From: JBCCVH01 sp942492555
GTDB lineage: Bacteria > Bacteroidota > Bacteroidia > Cytophagales > Amoebophilaceae
Direction: 5' to 3'
Length of the DNA stretch: 36,581 nt
NCBI GenBank assembly: GCA_942492555.1
Contig: CALOEX010000015.1
Location: 1 to 36,581 of the forward strand
Below are positions 17,237-27,163 of the stretch, one piece after another. The position numbers were made by a program, and so were the translations under genes. Within the stretch, counting starts at the first letter, position 1. The number at the start of each line of letters is the position of its first letter. Below the pieces are notes generated by a model. It saw nothing but the letters and a program-made list of their open reading frames with translations. It had not been told where the DNA came from and searched no databases.

Positions 17237-20200
17237 ATGATTCTCTCTTCTCTTTTTGCGCCTTTTTAGGCAAGTGCACTCGCAGGATTGGCGGGTCGTT
17301 GGATTGGTTCTCGCGGGTCCGGCATCGTGACTGTTGTTGGACTATTTACAAGCATAGTCTTTAGTTACCTAATTTTTTATGAAGTACTAGTTCTTGGTTC
17401 TCCTGTAGTTGTGTCTCTAGCTTCTTGGTTTGGAGCGCACACAGTACAGGTGGATTGGCTCTAGTCTTTTGATGCATTGACGGCGTCCATAATGGTAACC
17501 GTATCTACAGTTAGTTTTTGCGTACATATCTACAGCATGGGATATATGCAAAGAGATCCACATTAGCCTCGTTTTTGAGTTATTTGAGTCTATTCACTGG
17601 TTCCATGTAGTTGTTGGTTAGAGCAAATGATTTGGTCACTCTTTTGGTCGGTTGGGAAATGATTGGTGTTTGTAGTTATTTGTAGATTGGTTTCTGGTTT
17701 CATCGTTTGAGCAGAACAAAAGCTAGGCAAAAAGCAATGTAGGTAAACCGCGTAAGCGATACTATTTTGCTTCTTGGTTAGTTTTTTTGCTGGTGGCATT
17801 AGGGATCTACTGATACAACATTGATTAGAGCAGTAAGAAGATCTGCTGAATATTCTGACCTTATTTGTCTTTTCCTTCTTGGAGGTGCTTAGGGTAAGAG
17901 TGCTCAAGTAGGATTGCATGTGTGGCTTGCGGATGCCATGGAGGGTTTTTTTAGACTAATTTGGGTTTATAGATTTATTTACTCTATTTTTTTGGGGGTT
18001 TTTAGCTTGCTATACAAATATTCCTTCAACTACACTGGCTTCGAGTAGAGAATAGTGTTTCCATATAGTTCAGTAGTATCTTATGGGTTTAGCGCTCCTG
18101 TAGGTAATCACTACTTCTCTTCTAGTGCAAGCGCCAGCAGAAACGAAAAAATACGTTTTACTAAGTTTGAAATAGGTGTGGTGGTTGGTTTGATGCTAAG
18201 GGATGGCAGCTAGAGTAAGGGCACTTCTCCCGGAAGAAATAAGTGTCTAGCTATATGCATAAGAAGGAATGTATAGTATTATTTGAACTGGTTGCACTGT
18301 GACTAGCTTAAAAGATACTATACTAGAACGCCCCCGTATCCTTACCCAAAGGAAAATCCAATGCAATATAGTTTGCATTCTCGCAGTTTGCCTGTTTTCA
18401 CAGAGATCTACGACCTGTGGTATACGTACAAAAATGGAAAACGTATTAAAAAGGTACCTACTCTTGCATACTAGAAAAAGAACTTTAATTAAGTTTCTTT
18501 GGCTCATTGGATTATCAATGACGGGTATTGGGACGGTATGGTTATTCTTTGCACTGAATCTTTTAGCAAAAAGGAAATGTAACGTCTAATTAAGTAGCTA
18601 TTCGTAAAGTATGGTCTAGTTAGAACCACAAAAAAGCGTAGCAGAGAAACATAATTCTTGGGTGGTCAGCGTTTGCGCTTTTGTGGTAAGGCGCAAAACA
18701 TAGAAAAGTTGATTTCTTATGTAAAACCTCATATGCATAGTAAAATGGTATATAAATTTGGTCCCCACAGAGTTAAATTTAGGTAATTTTACCATTTTTT
18801 ATTTTTTTTCTACAAAAAACTAGTAAATAAATCTATTAATTCAGTAAAAACAAATTAGAAGTAGGGCCCTCCTTAAATTTTGCTATATGCTGGAACAGCT
18901 TTTTTTTGCATACTATAAGATTATAGTGAAAATTGCAAAAAAATAGGCCAATCAGCAGGGAAGCTGCTTTTTAGTTAGCCTCTCAGAGACTAAACGCAAA
19001 AATAGTAGCAGATTTGCTAAATCATGGCTACTATATGATATAGTCCTCTACTGTATTTCCACCAAAAAAGGGTGGAAGCACAGTATACAACGCCTACTCC
19101 CGTTTCCGCTTAGATTCACGCTGCTACTTTGGTAACAGCAGGTATTTTTTAGATTGCTCGAACCAACCCTCTTTGGGAATAGAGTGTTTCCAGTCGAAGT
19201 GTATAGACAATTATTGGTGCAGTAACTAGATTGATGAGAAGAACAATGGGTACAGTGCAAAATGATGTAAAACGTGTTATTGCATATAGTACTTGTAGCC
19301 AGTTGGGTTATATGGTGGTTGCATAGTCTATGTCTCATTACGGTCTTGCAATGTACCATTTGATGACTCATGCTTGCTTTAAAGCATTGTTGTTTTAGGG
19401 TGCTGGAGTAGTTATTCATGCAAGTCTTGATGTGCAAGATATGCGTCGTTCTGGTGGAGCTCATTCTGCTTAGCCTTTGGCTTGGGCGGTCCTCTTGTTG
19501 GGGTCTTTGAGTCTTTTGGGCTGGCCTTTTTAGGCAGGATATTATAGTAAAGATGCTATTTAGGAAGTATCTTTGAGGAGTTCTGGAGCTCTTTCTGCTT
19601 ATGGTCATTTGATTTAGATGACTGTAGCACTATTGACCAGTGCTTATAGTTTTCGAGTTTTGCTTCTAGTCTTCTATGCACCAGCAGCTGCTAAAAAGAA
19701 TAGATTGAGAGTTCCTGGAGTTCCTTTTTCTATGACTAGACCATAGTGCATTCTTGGAAGACTTAGCATTTTTAGAGGTTACTTTTTGAGTGACAGAACT
19801 ATTGGTTGGGGTACAGATTTCTGGGGAACTAGTCTTCTTTATTCTCCTGGTACAAACAGAAGAGTTAGAAGTCACATGATTCCTGTTTGGGTATCTGCTT
19901 TGCCTTATATGACTGTTTTCTTGGGTTAGAGAGCTGCTACTGTCTTTGTTTATAGAGGACCTTTGGCTTTTTGCCAAACTAAAATTTTTAAGAGCCTTTA
20001 TATCTTTCTAAGAACTCGTTGGGGCTTTGATTTTGTTTGGAATAGCCAAATTAGCTTTAAAGTTCTAATGGCAGGTAGAAGAACTTGGAAAAGTATTGAT
20101 AAAGGAGTACTTGAACTATAGGGTCCTCGTGGAATTACAACAACTTAGACTTCTTGGATTGTACCTTCTGTACAAAAGTTTAGCACAGGTGCTGTGCATG

Positions 20201-20349
20201 ATTATGCTTTGCTCTTGCAAATTCTAATTGTAGTTGGACTTCTTCTATTGGCATATCCCATGTCTTCTTAGGATATGAATAGCATTGGGCTATCTTTTAG
20301 TTTTAAAACAGCTACTTTGCTTTTCTTTTTCTATGTAATTAGTGTTTCA
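17237..20349 (+). CDS. nad5: NADH dehydrogenase subunit 5 (two exons)
   Basis: Large proton-pumping membrane subunit of complex I. Exons 17237-17946 and 19093-20349 give 655 aa. Motifs: DPHLPRF, LVGWEMIGVCSYLLIGFW, KSAQVGLHVWLADAMEG, then PTPVSALIHAATLVTAG, VQNDVKRVIAYSTCSQLGYM, THACFKALLFLGAG and the C-terminal LLLAYPMSS. One base is missing in the T run at 17572-17576 (CGTTTTTGAG), where the frame would hit UGA. AGA lies on three Ala sites in VT[A]LM[A][A]TMG (19228-19242), and AGG on Ala in TKA[A]QKAML (17725). The stop is UCA at 20347; without it the frame would run through trnM. Confidence 0.94.
17947..19092 (+). mobile_element. Group I intron in nad5
   Basis: Inserted in the conserved ADAMEG-PTPVSAL sequence. 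The exon ends with T (GGT), the intron ends with G, and the joined frame continues exactly. It carries a LAGLIDADG_2-type ORF with in-frame stops. I did not fold the core; assignment rests on the splice bases and the ORF type. Confidence 0.8.
18073..18786 (+). pseudogene. LAGLIDADG_2-type endonuclease remnant in nad5 intron
   Basis: Read in the nad5 frame: GVVVGLMLADGS (first motif; its Ala is AGG at 18196), PVFTEIYDLWYTYKNGK, LAHWIINDGYWDG (second motif), LCTESFSKKEM, RLIKLLFVKYG and MVYKFGPHRVKF at the end. The frame is intact for over 200 codons but contains three UAA codons at 18490, 18580 and 18652. No ATG start is obvious before the first motif, and a UCA lies at 18070. Most likely a decayed homing endonuclease; the absence of frameshifts is odd for a pseudogene in this sequence. 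Confidence 0.6.
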
Positions 20350-20456
20350 TATAAATTATTTTTTTTTTTGCATTCTGTTTTTTCTTGTTTTTGGTTTTTT
20401 TTGGAAGGCCCAAAAAACCAACCATTGAGCCAAAAATTTGCACATATATGTAAAAT

Positions 20457-20529
20457 TGCAGTATGGAGGAGTGGTATACCTCGTGAGGCTCATGATCTCA
20501 AGGCGATAGTTCAAATCTATCTGCTGCAC
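20457..20529 (+). tRNA. trnM(cau): tRNA-Met(CAU), copy 1
   Basis: Acceptor TGCAGTA/TGCTGCA, discriminator C; anticodon CAU in GAGGC-TCATGAT-style loop; T arm GATAG-TTCAAAT-CTATC. Its last base is directly followed by the nad4 start codon. Whether this or the copy at 27494 is the initiator was not resolved. Confidence 0.88.
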
Positions 20530-22071
20530 ATGTGGCTTTAGGTTTTTTGTTTTTGTATTTAGGGAACAGCACTAGTTCTTTCTATTCCACTTAAAGGTTT
20601 GCTTTCTGTTGTTTAGTAGACTCCAGCTGTTGGAAGTTTTTGTTAGTGCATTTAGCCAGGCAAAGAAAGAAAAACACATCGGCTCGTTGCACTTTTGTTT
20701 AGTTAGAGAACTTAGCTTTAGTGTATGCGTTTGTGGTCTGGTTTTTCTTCTGTTTTTCCTGATAGATCTAGTAGACCATTTAGTCAACTAGTGTCTTATC
20801 AAATTGGTTGGAGAGGTTTTTTTACAGTATCTTTGGAATTTGGTTTGGATAGATTGAGCCTATGGATGATATTGTTGACTGCATTTTAGATGCCTTTGGC
20901 AATTTTGGCTAGTTGGACTACACAAAAGGGGCATTCTAGTTCTTTTTATGCTCTTCTTCTTATTCTAACAACTTTTTAGTTTAGGTGCTTTACAAGAACA
21001 GATTAGATTTGTTTTTATGTATTGTACGAATGTGCTTAGTTGCCAATGTTCTTGCTTATTGGATAGGGTGGAAGTCGTGCTCGTAAAGTAAAAGCTGCTT
21101 ATTTGTTGGTACTATATACTCTATTTGGAAGTTTGGCAATGTAGCCTCTCCTATTGCTTTTGTATAGTAGAACAGGTACAACAAACTATGAATTGTTGAG
21201 ACATTTTAGGCTTTCTGAAAGTCGAGAATACATTTTGTGGTGGGGGTTTTTTTAGGCTTTTGCAGTTAAAGTTCCCCTAATGCCTCTCCATTTGTGGTTG
21301 CCAGAAGCACATGTAGAAAGAAGTACTGCAGGTTCTGTATTGTTGGCAGGAGTATTGTTGAAACTAGGAACTTATAGATTGCTGCGTTTTAATCTCTATC
21401 TTTTCCCAGCCAGAAGTGCATACTTTTATCCTTTTGTAAGCACAGTTTGTTTGGTTGGAATTATTTATGCTAGTTAGACAACACTACGTCAAGTAGACTT
21501 GAAAAAAATTGTTGCATATAGTAGTGTAGCACATATGAGTATGGTAGTACTTGCACTATTTACAATGAATGAAGTGGGTATTATTGGGTCCATTTTCACA
21601 ATGTAGGCTCACGGAATTAGAAGTCCTGCATTGTTTTAGTGTGTTGGTTATTTGTATGACCGTACTCACACAAAAGCTTAGAAATATCTAGGGGGCTGTG
21701 CTACGGCAATGCCTTTGTTTAGCATTTGGTTTTTTTTCTTTACCTTGTGCAATATGGCAATGCCTCTAACACCCAATTTTGTTGGAGAATTTCTTTCTTT
21801 GTGTGGTATTTTTGCACAAAATAGCTTTTCCTAGGTGCTTTCTTAGATTGGAGTAATTCTTAGTGCAGTATACAGTTAGTGGGCATATGCACGAGTAGTT
21901 CATGGAATGCCTAAAGGAGTATATGTGGCTAGTATGGCTGATTAGAATCGTCGAGAATGGTGGACATTGGCTGTATTGTTTTTTCTTAGAGTATGGTTTG
22001 GTATTAAACCAGGTTATATTTTGGACTCTTAGAGATCTACTGTTTATTACTGGAATAGCTCCATTTAGTCA
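20530..22071 (+). CDS. nad4: NADH dehydrogenase subunit 4
   Basis: Proton-pumping subunit of complex I, 513 aa, one frame with no shift. Motifs: LLTPAVGSF near the N-terminus, FGLDRLSLWMILLTAF, FYVLYECALLPMFLLIG, VKVPLMPLHLWLPEAHVE[A]STAGSVLLAGVLLKLG, LRQVDLKKIVAYSSVAHM and TPNFVGEF. AGA at 21319 sits on the almost invariant Ala of EAHVEAPTAGS. Many Leu are UAG. The stop is UCA at 22069. The start ATG touches the trnM 3' end, so the mRNA must begin at or beside the start codon if trnM is cut out. Confidence 0.95.
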
Positions 22072-22154
22072 AATTTTTTTATTTACCCACTTTTTTTTTT
22101 TTAAGGTGCCTAAAGAAAATTATAAATAAAGTATATAAAGAAGAATAAAAAACT

Positions 22155-22226
22155 GAGTGCATAGCTCAATGGTAGAGCATCTGTCTTACAAACAGGGGGT
22201 TATAGGTTCAAATCCTTTTGTACTCA
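22155..22226 (+). tRNA. trnV(uac): tRNA-Val(UAC)
   Basis: Acceptor GAGTGCA/TGTACTC, discriminator A; anticodon UAC in CTGTC-TTACAAA-CAG region; T arm ATAGG-TTCAAAT-CCTTT has a U.U mismatch in its second pair. Its first 23 bases are identical to those of trnW 97 nt downstream. Confidence 0.92.
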
Positions 22227-22251
22227 ATAAATTTTTATAATAAAAATAAAG

Positions 22252-22322
22252 GAGTGCATAGCTCAATGGTAGAGTAACGGTTTCCAAAACCGTTGGTATG
22301 GGTTCAACTCCTTTTGCACTTG
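22252..22322 (+). tRNA. trnW(cca): tRNA-Trp(CCA)
   Basis: Acceptor GAGTGCA/TGCACTT, discriminator G; anticodon CCA in CGGTT-TCCAAAA-CCG. CCA reads only UGG, so UGA is not expected to mean Trp. T arm ATGGG-TTCAACT-CCTTT with U.U at the second pair. Confidence 0.92.
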
Positions 22323-22345
22323 TTTTTATATCTGCGGTCCGCTCT

Positions 22346-22416
22346 GCGGATATAGCTCAATGGTAGAGTCCTAGTCTTCCAAACTAGTTGTGTGAGTTCG
22401 AGTCTCTCTATCCGCT
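22346..22416 (+). tRNA. trnG(ucc): tRNA-Gly(UCC)
   Basis: Acceptor GCGGATA/TATCCGC perfectly paired, discriminator U; anticodon UCC in CTAGT-CTTCCAA-ACTAG; T arm GTGAG-TTCGAGT-CTCTC with a U.U second pair. A GC-rich CTGCGGTCCGCTCTGCGG unit overlaps its 5' end. Confidence 0.92.
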
Positions 22417-22424
22417 AAAATATT

Positions 22425-23010
22425 TAAAGGAAATTGAGTGGATGCCTAGACACCAGTGAATAAGGACGTACAAAAACGAAAAGGCTGCTTTGTTCTATGT
22501 ATAAAAGCAGATTTCCTATAGGAAACAAAGAAATAAATTATACTCTAAACAGGAAACTTCCTCTATAGAGAAAAAAACCAACAGGGAAACCGAAAGTAAT
22601 GGCGAATGAAATCGGTTTTATTCATAATAACAATATTTAGCCATTTAGATATGAACTTTTATGGCCATTCGAATTCTAATTGGAAAAAGAAACCAAAGAG
22701 GGTAATAGTCCCGTAGTAAAAGGCCACAGCCCACCCATTTTCTGGCGAAGATAAATAGAAAATAAACTAGCCAATAAATAGTATAAAGGGGATCCACCCT
22801 CTAGAATAAGAGAACTGGATGATCGATAGTGCACGAGTATCGTGAGAGAAAGGTGAAAAAAAGAACCACAGTTGTTCAGTGAAATAGTTCTGAAACTCAA
22901 TTTTTTCATACAATAGGGCTTTTTCTTTTATATTAATAGCCCTGTGTGCCTTTTGCAACATGAGTGAGCGAGTCTTTAAGAATTGCTTTTGCTTAAGCTA
23001 AAAAGTGTAG
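22425..23010 (+). rRNA. rrnL-a: Large-subunit rRNA, 5' piece (domain I)
   Basis: Starts near GAGTGGATGCCTAGACACC (E. coli position about 10), continues with AAGGACGTACAAAAACG, CCGAAAGTAATGGCGAATG, the GTCCCGTAGTAAAAGG region, GATCGATAGTGCACGAGTAT with CGTGAGAGAAAGGTGAAAA, and ends near GTGAGCGAGTCTTTAAG (about E. coli 640). Ends are approximate. It is separated from the other LSU pieces by trnA and by distance. Confidence 0.9.
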
Positions 23011-23061
23011 GCATTTGCCAATATTTTTATTTTTATTTAAATTATTATAGACAGTGCAAAT

Positions 23062-23134
23062 GGGAATTTAGCACAGTTGGTAGTGCGTTTGCTTTGCAAG
23101 TAAAAGGTCTTGGGTTCAACTCCCAAAATTTCCA
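23062..23134 (+). tRNA. trnA(ugc): tRNA-Ala(UGC)
   Basis: Acceptor GGGAATT/AATTTCC with the G3.U70 identity pair and A73; anticodon UGC in TTTGC-TTTGCAA-GTAAA; T arm TTGGG-TTCAACT-CCCAA. It is the standard alanine tRNA for GCN, and the reference for judging the UCU tRNA at 10474. Confidence 0.95.
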
Positions 23135-23219
23135 TCAATTATGGCCAGGAAAAATTCTCTAAGTGTGCTTTAAAAAAAAAGTATAAATACAAAAAGCAGA
23201 ACACACAACCGCCTTTGAC

Positions 23220-23300
23220 ACGCCGGCTACTCTGCTGACGTTGCTTTGCTTCGAAGCAAAGCTTTGCTATGCTTTGCTTCGCTCCGCTTTGCGGGGGCGG
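23220..23300. repeat. GC-rich hairpin repeat before LSU 3' piece
   Basis: TTGCTTTGCTTCGAAGCAAAG is an almost perfect palindrome, followed by GCTTTGCTATGCTTTGC and GCTTCGCTCCGC units. It lies between trnA and the 3' LSU piece. Confidence 0.82.
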
Positions 23301-24250
23301 GGAACTGCTCTAAATCCATATAAAAAACATAAACCGTACAAAAACCAACACAGGTGGCATAGCAGAAAATGCTAAGGATAACACATAGCCCCAGCAAAGG
23401 AACTCGGCAAATTTTTTGCGTAACTTCGGAATAAGCAAACCCAGTGAACCACTTTGCGGTATACTGGGGTCACCAGATAAAAAGCGGGAACTGTCTAACA
23501 ACAACACAGGGCTTTGCTACGTGGAAACACTAAGTATAAAGCCTGACGCCTGCCCAGTGTCGGGAGATACGTATTTTTTGTGAGAGCAAAAAAACGAAAG
23601 GACCGATGAACGGCGGCCCTAACTCTGAGGGTCCTAAGGTAGCGAAATTCCTTGTCGAATAATTGTCGACCTGCATGAATGGCGTAATCACCGTTTTGCT
23701 GTCTCTGCTGGGGTGTGGGCGAATTTGACATTATCGTGAAGAGGCGATAAAACTTTCACGGGACAATGAGACCCTGTGCATCTTTACTCTAAGCTTATGT
23801 TGTTTACTGCAAAGCGCAGAAGTGCTTTCAAATAAATATTTTTTTTCAGTAATAGGTAGGATGTGATTAAAAAACAAAATTGAGATACTACCATTAAATA
23901 TTTAACAAACTATTTAAAAGAAAAAGGTCCTTTTAAAGAAACCGTGAGCTTGGGAGTTTATCTGGGGCGGAGGCCTCTAAAAAAATATCAGGGGCGTGCC
24001 AAGGTATGGAATCACTGTATATTGCGGTAAATTGTTCTACAACCAGTTAACCATGCCTGACTGTTAGGCATACAAGCCAAGCAGGGGCTTTTTTAGCCTT
24101 TATTATCTGTTTATCAGATAAATAAAATACGAAAGTATGCGGTAGTGAACCAGCACTTTGTTAGTGGAAGAAGTGTTGATCAACGGATCAAAGATACGCC
24201 AGGGATAACAGGTTTATCCGTCCTTAGAGTTCCTATCGACGGACGGGATT

Positions 24251-25761
24251 GACAAAATATCAGAAATGTCCTTTGTATTAGTAATAATACATTTTGCATG
24301 GGGTGAATTGAGTGTATTAGTGTGTTTTTATGCACAAAGTATACTGCTACAGTAAGAGCGAGATAGAATTAACTTCTATTTTTCTCTTTTTGTAGTTCAA
24401 GGAAAACCATTATTTAATATATAATAGTGGTCCACTTGCAGCGAAGTACTCATCGGCAGAGTTTTCTCTTAGTAGATGCTATGGTGAGTAAACGTTCAAC
24501 GACTAGAGAGTGAGTTCTGCTAACAATAATCTCTCCATGAGCGCCCTGATGCCAAAGAACAATATGGGAAATACATATGTTTATAGACTTTAAAGTTAAA
24601 AGTATGTATATTTTCAGAATAGACTCACCTTTTTTTGGTATAAAAAAGTAGTAAAATACTCCAATTTGTACATAAAATCACCAAAAAACAAAGGGTTATA
24701 GGAGAGTATCATTATTAGAGAATAGCTAAAAAAACAGATATGAAAATATTTTTTAGAAATAAGCGTTTTTATGCTGGTGTGCCAAAACATTAGCAAGTCT
24801 TGCAGGACAACAAAAAGCCTCTATCCAATAAGACTCGCAGAAGGTATCGCAAGTTTATGAATGGAGCTGTTGTACCCCAAACTTTGTTTAGCATTAGACT
24901 TGGTCTAGGGTTGGGTGATAGAACTTTTTACAAAGGTACAGATAGTGCAAGTATCAAGTTTGAGTATGGGCACAAAGATAAAGAGTATTATACGTATCAC
25001 ATCTGTGATATTTTTAGAGATTGGACGTGGTATAGTTACCCAAGTTAGTATGTAAAAAAGTCTGGTGAACGTAAAGGTTAGCCTCACAGTTACCACTTTC
25101 AAACCTTTAAACACAAAAGGTGGAAAGAATTGACAGATTGCTTTTTCTTGAGAGGAGCAATAGAGGTTAAGGGTTACGCACCAGGTTCTATTACAAAACA
25201 CTTGTGTGAAATTGGACTAGCATATTGGATGTTTGATGATGGAAGTTATAATAAAGGGTCTAACTACTATACTTTGCACAGAGAGACTTTTAGTTTGAGC
25301 CAAAAAGAAGCTATGTGTAAAGAGCTCAATAGGAAGTTTAACTTGCACTGCTATCCTATGAAACGCAGTAGCGGTGATTATATGATTTATTTTCCAACAA
25401 AAGATACACCAACTGTGATAGAAATTTTGCATAAGAGGCCTTGGCCTCTAGTAATGCACCGCAAATTCCCAAATGGGTGGAATTCCTCTGTGAATAAGGA
25501 AGATCTTTACTTTCTTTTGAAGAGTAAGATTGCTCTACCCAATAGTGGATACAGCTCTTTTATAAAAACGGTCTTATTTATAGCTATATATTATTCTCTA
25601 AATAGTGGTTTCTTTGGTATATGACATAGTCTAAGCTATCTATAAGCACAACTTTTATGCATTTTTGTATAATAAAGAATCTGTGGGGGCCAAAGGCCCA
25701 ATAGTTTTTTGTGTGAAGTGGTAGAAGTTTGAAGTAAACTCTCAAACGATAATAATTACTG
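24251..25761 (+). mobile_element. Group I intron A in LSU rRNA
   Basis: Inserted after GACGGGATT (about E. coli 2493). A group I core with GTTCAACGACTAGAGAG at about 24494, then a paired CTCTCCATGAGCGCCC strand, precedes the endonuclease ORF. The 3' end is set at the G before ACCTCGAT, but one to three bases on either side are uncertain because the local exon differs from E. coli. Confidence 0.75.
24740..25624 (+). CDS. LAGLIDADG_2-type homing endonuclease in LSU intron A
   Basis: 294 codons from ATG 24740 to UGA 25622, with UAG codons read as Leu. First motif LGLGLGDRTFYK; if AGA is Ala it reads GLGLGDATFYK, the usual GLLLGDA form. Second motif LAYWMFDDGSYNKG with the acidic pair, then YTLHRETFSLSQKE and the C-terminal RKFPNGWNSS. 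The motifs and spacing match the LAGLIDADG_2 family, which targets rRNA introns. No frameshift, so possibly functional. Confidence 0.83.
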
Positions 25762-25769
25762 ACCTCGAT

Positions 25770-26260
25770 TAATTACAATAGTCCGCTTTTTTTGTGAAAA
25801 AAAAGTTTGCATTGGGTGAATTGGGTATTTATATATATATAATTGTGTAAAGAATTTTTATAAATTTAGTTCAAGGAAAAAACACACAAAAAAGACTACA
25901 AAATAGTCTGCATCAAAACTATAGACTAAAACAGCGGGCACACCGGCCCGGGGGGGGGGGGCGGGGGGGATGGAGGATGGCGGAGAGTGGAGTAAAGGAG
26001 CGAGCGGGTTTCTGGTAAATATATAATATTTTATGTATATATTCTCTGTGTTTTATGGGGAAGGGGAAAAGAATGTTCAACGACTAGAGGGGGAGTATTC
26101 CCAACAATAACCCTCCCACGGGGCCGCTTATATTGGGTATACAACAACAACCATCAGAAGAAGAAACATCAAAGCTAAGGTAAAAAAAAAAATTAATTTA
26201 ATTCTATTTTGATTTGGAAGGGAGAAGAAAAAGATAAACACTTTTTCGATAATACAACTG
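25770..26260 (+). mobile_element. Group I intron B in LSU rRNA (site after U2504)
   Basis: Inserted between CTCGAT and GTCGGCTC in the peptidyl-transferase centre. The exon ends in T and the intron ends in G. The core GTTCAACGACTAGAGGGGGA at about 26075 closely resembles that of intron A. It has no ORF and carries a G-rich tract at 25950-25969. Confidence 0.82.
25950..25969. repeat. Poly-G tract in LSU intron B
   Basis: A run of 12 G, one C, then 7 G, followed by GA-rich GGATGGAGGATGG. It is the only long G homopolymer in an AT-rich window and could form a G-quadruplex. Length may be misread by sequencing. Confidence 0.8.
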
Positions 26261-26545
26261 GTCGGCTCATCGCGTCCTCTTGCTGAAGAAGGTAAGAAGG
26301 GTTAGACTGTTCGTCTATTAAAGCGGTACGTGAGCTGGGTTCAGTGCGTGGTGACACAGCACGGCTCTTCTCTGTGAAAGGATATATAGACTATTTGCAT
26401 AGGGTTTATAGTACGAAAGGACCTTAAACTCCACACCTCTGGTGTATCAGTTGTAACTAAAATTGCATTGCTGAGCAGCTAAGTGTGTAAACAGAATAGC
26501 TGAAGGCATCTAGAGCTAAAAAGTTGTGCAAAAACATGTCTCTTT

Positions 26546-26686
26546 TTTTGGGGGTCGGCGACCCCCCATTATCGGTACCATGTATAATTATGTAAATAAT
26601 TCTTTTTGTAATTAAAGAGCAGGGGTATACGAAAAGCCAATATTTTTTATTTTTATAGTTGCACCTTATGTCAAAAGTTTGACACA
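26546..26686. other. Spacer after LSU rRNA with a strong hairpin
   Basis: GGGGGTCGGCGACCCCC at about 26550-26566 forms a perfect hairpin directly after the LSU 3' end, a possible RNA processing or protection element (inference). The rest is AT-rich with no gene. Confidence 0.6.
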
Positions 26687-26758
26687 GCGATTGTAGCTTA
26701 AGGGTAGAGCATTGGTCTGTGGATCCAAAGGTTGCAAGTTCAAATCTTGTCATTCGCC
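26687..26758 (+). tRNA. trnH(gug): tRNA-His(GUG)
   Basis: Acceptor GCGATTG/CATTCGC with U.U at the fifth pair, C73 as typical for His; anticodon GUG in TTGGT-CTGTGGA-TCCAA; T arm GCAAG-TTCAAAT-CTTGT. The genomic base before it is A, so G-1 would have to be added. Confidence 0.9.
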
Positions 26759-26832
26759 TGCTTCTCCGCAAAGCTTTGTGGAGAAGCAAAGCAAAGCAAC
26801 AGTCCTCCGCCTGCCGGCAGACACACGGAGGC
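26757..26832. repeat. GC-rich hairpin repeat after trnH
   Basis: CTTCTCCGCAAAGCTTTGTGG with AGAAGCAAAGCAAAGC and a CGCCTGCCGGCAG palindrome. Same family as the other clusters; it starts at the trnH 3' end. Confidence 0.8.
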
Positions 26833-27163
26833 AAAGACAAATACTTATGATAGAAACCAAAAATATATTTAAATGCAAGGTAGCCAACCGTCTAACATAT
26901 CTGTAAAGTGTTGTCTACTGGCAACATGGAGATCTTTGGAGTGAATATGCTCACATTAGTAGCCAATAGTCTGGCTAAATTTCTATTAATTTTGGCAATA
27001 GACGGCCGTAATGCCATTGGTTTCTACAAGAACAGTGTAGAGTTAATCGGTCTCTAAGCAAAAATACCTTTGTATTTTGTGAAGAGTATTAATAGACTAA
27101 AATAATAATAGAGAATCGCTATATGAGAAGTAGATACTTTTAAAAATACGAGTGTTTTTTTTA
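26833..27163 (+). pseudogene. Unrecognised ORF remnant
   Basis: From ATG 26847 one frame reads protein-like sequence (SVVYWQHGDLWSEYAHISS, CHWFLQEQC, NRSLSKNTFVFCEEY) but is cut by several UAA codons; AGA and UAG were read as Ala and Leu. I do not recognise the family. The Trp/Cys/His-rich composition would suit a small nuclease or zinc domain, but that is a guess. Confidence 0.3.

Larger units (their letters stand above)
23310..26545 (+). rRNA. rrnL-c: Large-subunit rRNA, 3' piece (domains IV-VI), two introns
   Basis: Begins near ACCGTACAAAAACCAACACA (E. coli about 1660) and contains the 1930 region (CCTAAGGTAGCGAAATTCC), GCCAGGGATAACAGG (2445-2455), the peptidyl-transferase strand CTCGAT-GTCGGCTCATCGCG (2501-2515, split by an intron), AAAGCGGTACGTGAGCTGGG and the sarcin-ricin loop AGTACGAAAGGACC. 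Exons are about 23310-24250, 25762-25769 and 26261-26545. LSU domain III (E. coli about 1280-1640) is not found before it or elsewhere in the window. Outer ends are approximate. Confidence 0.88.
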
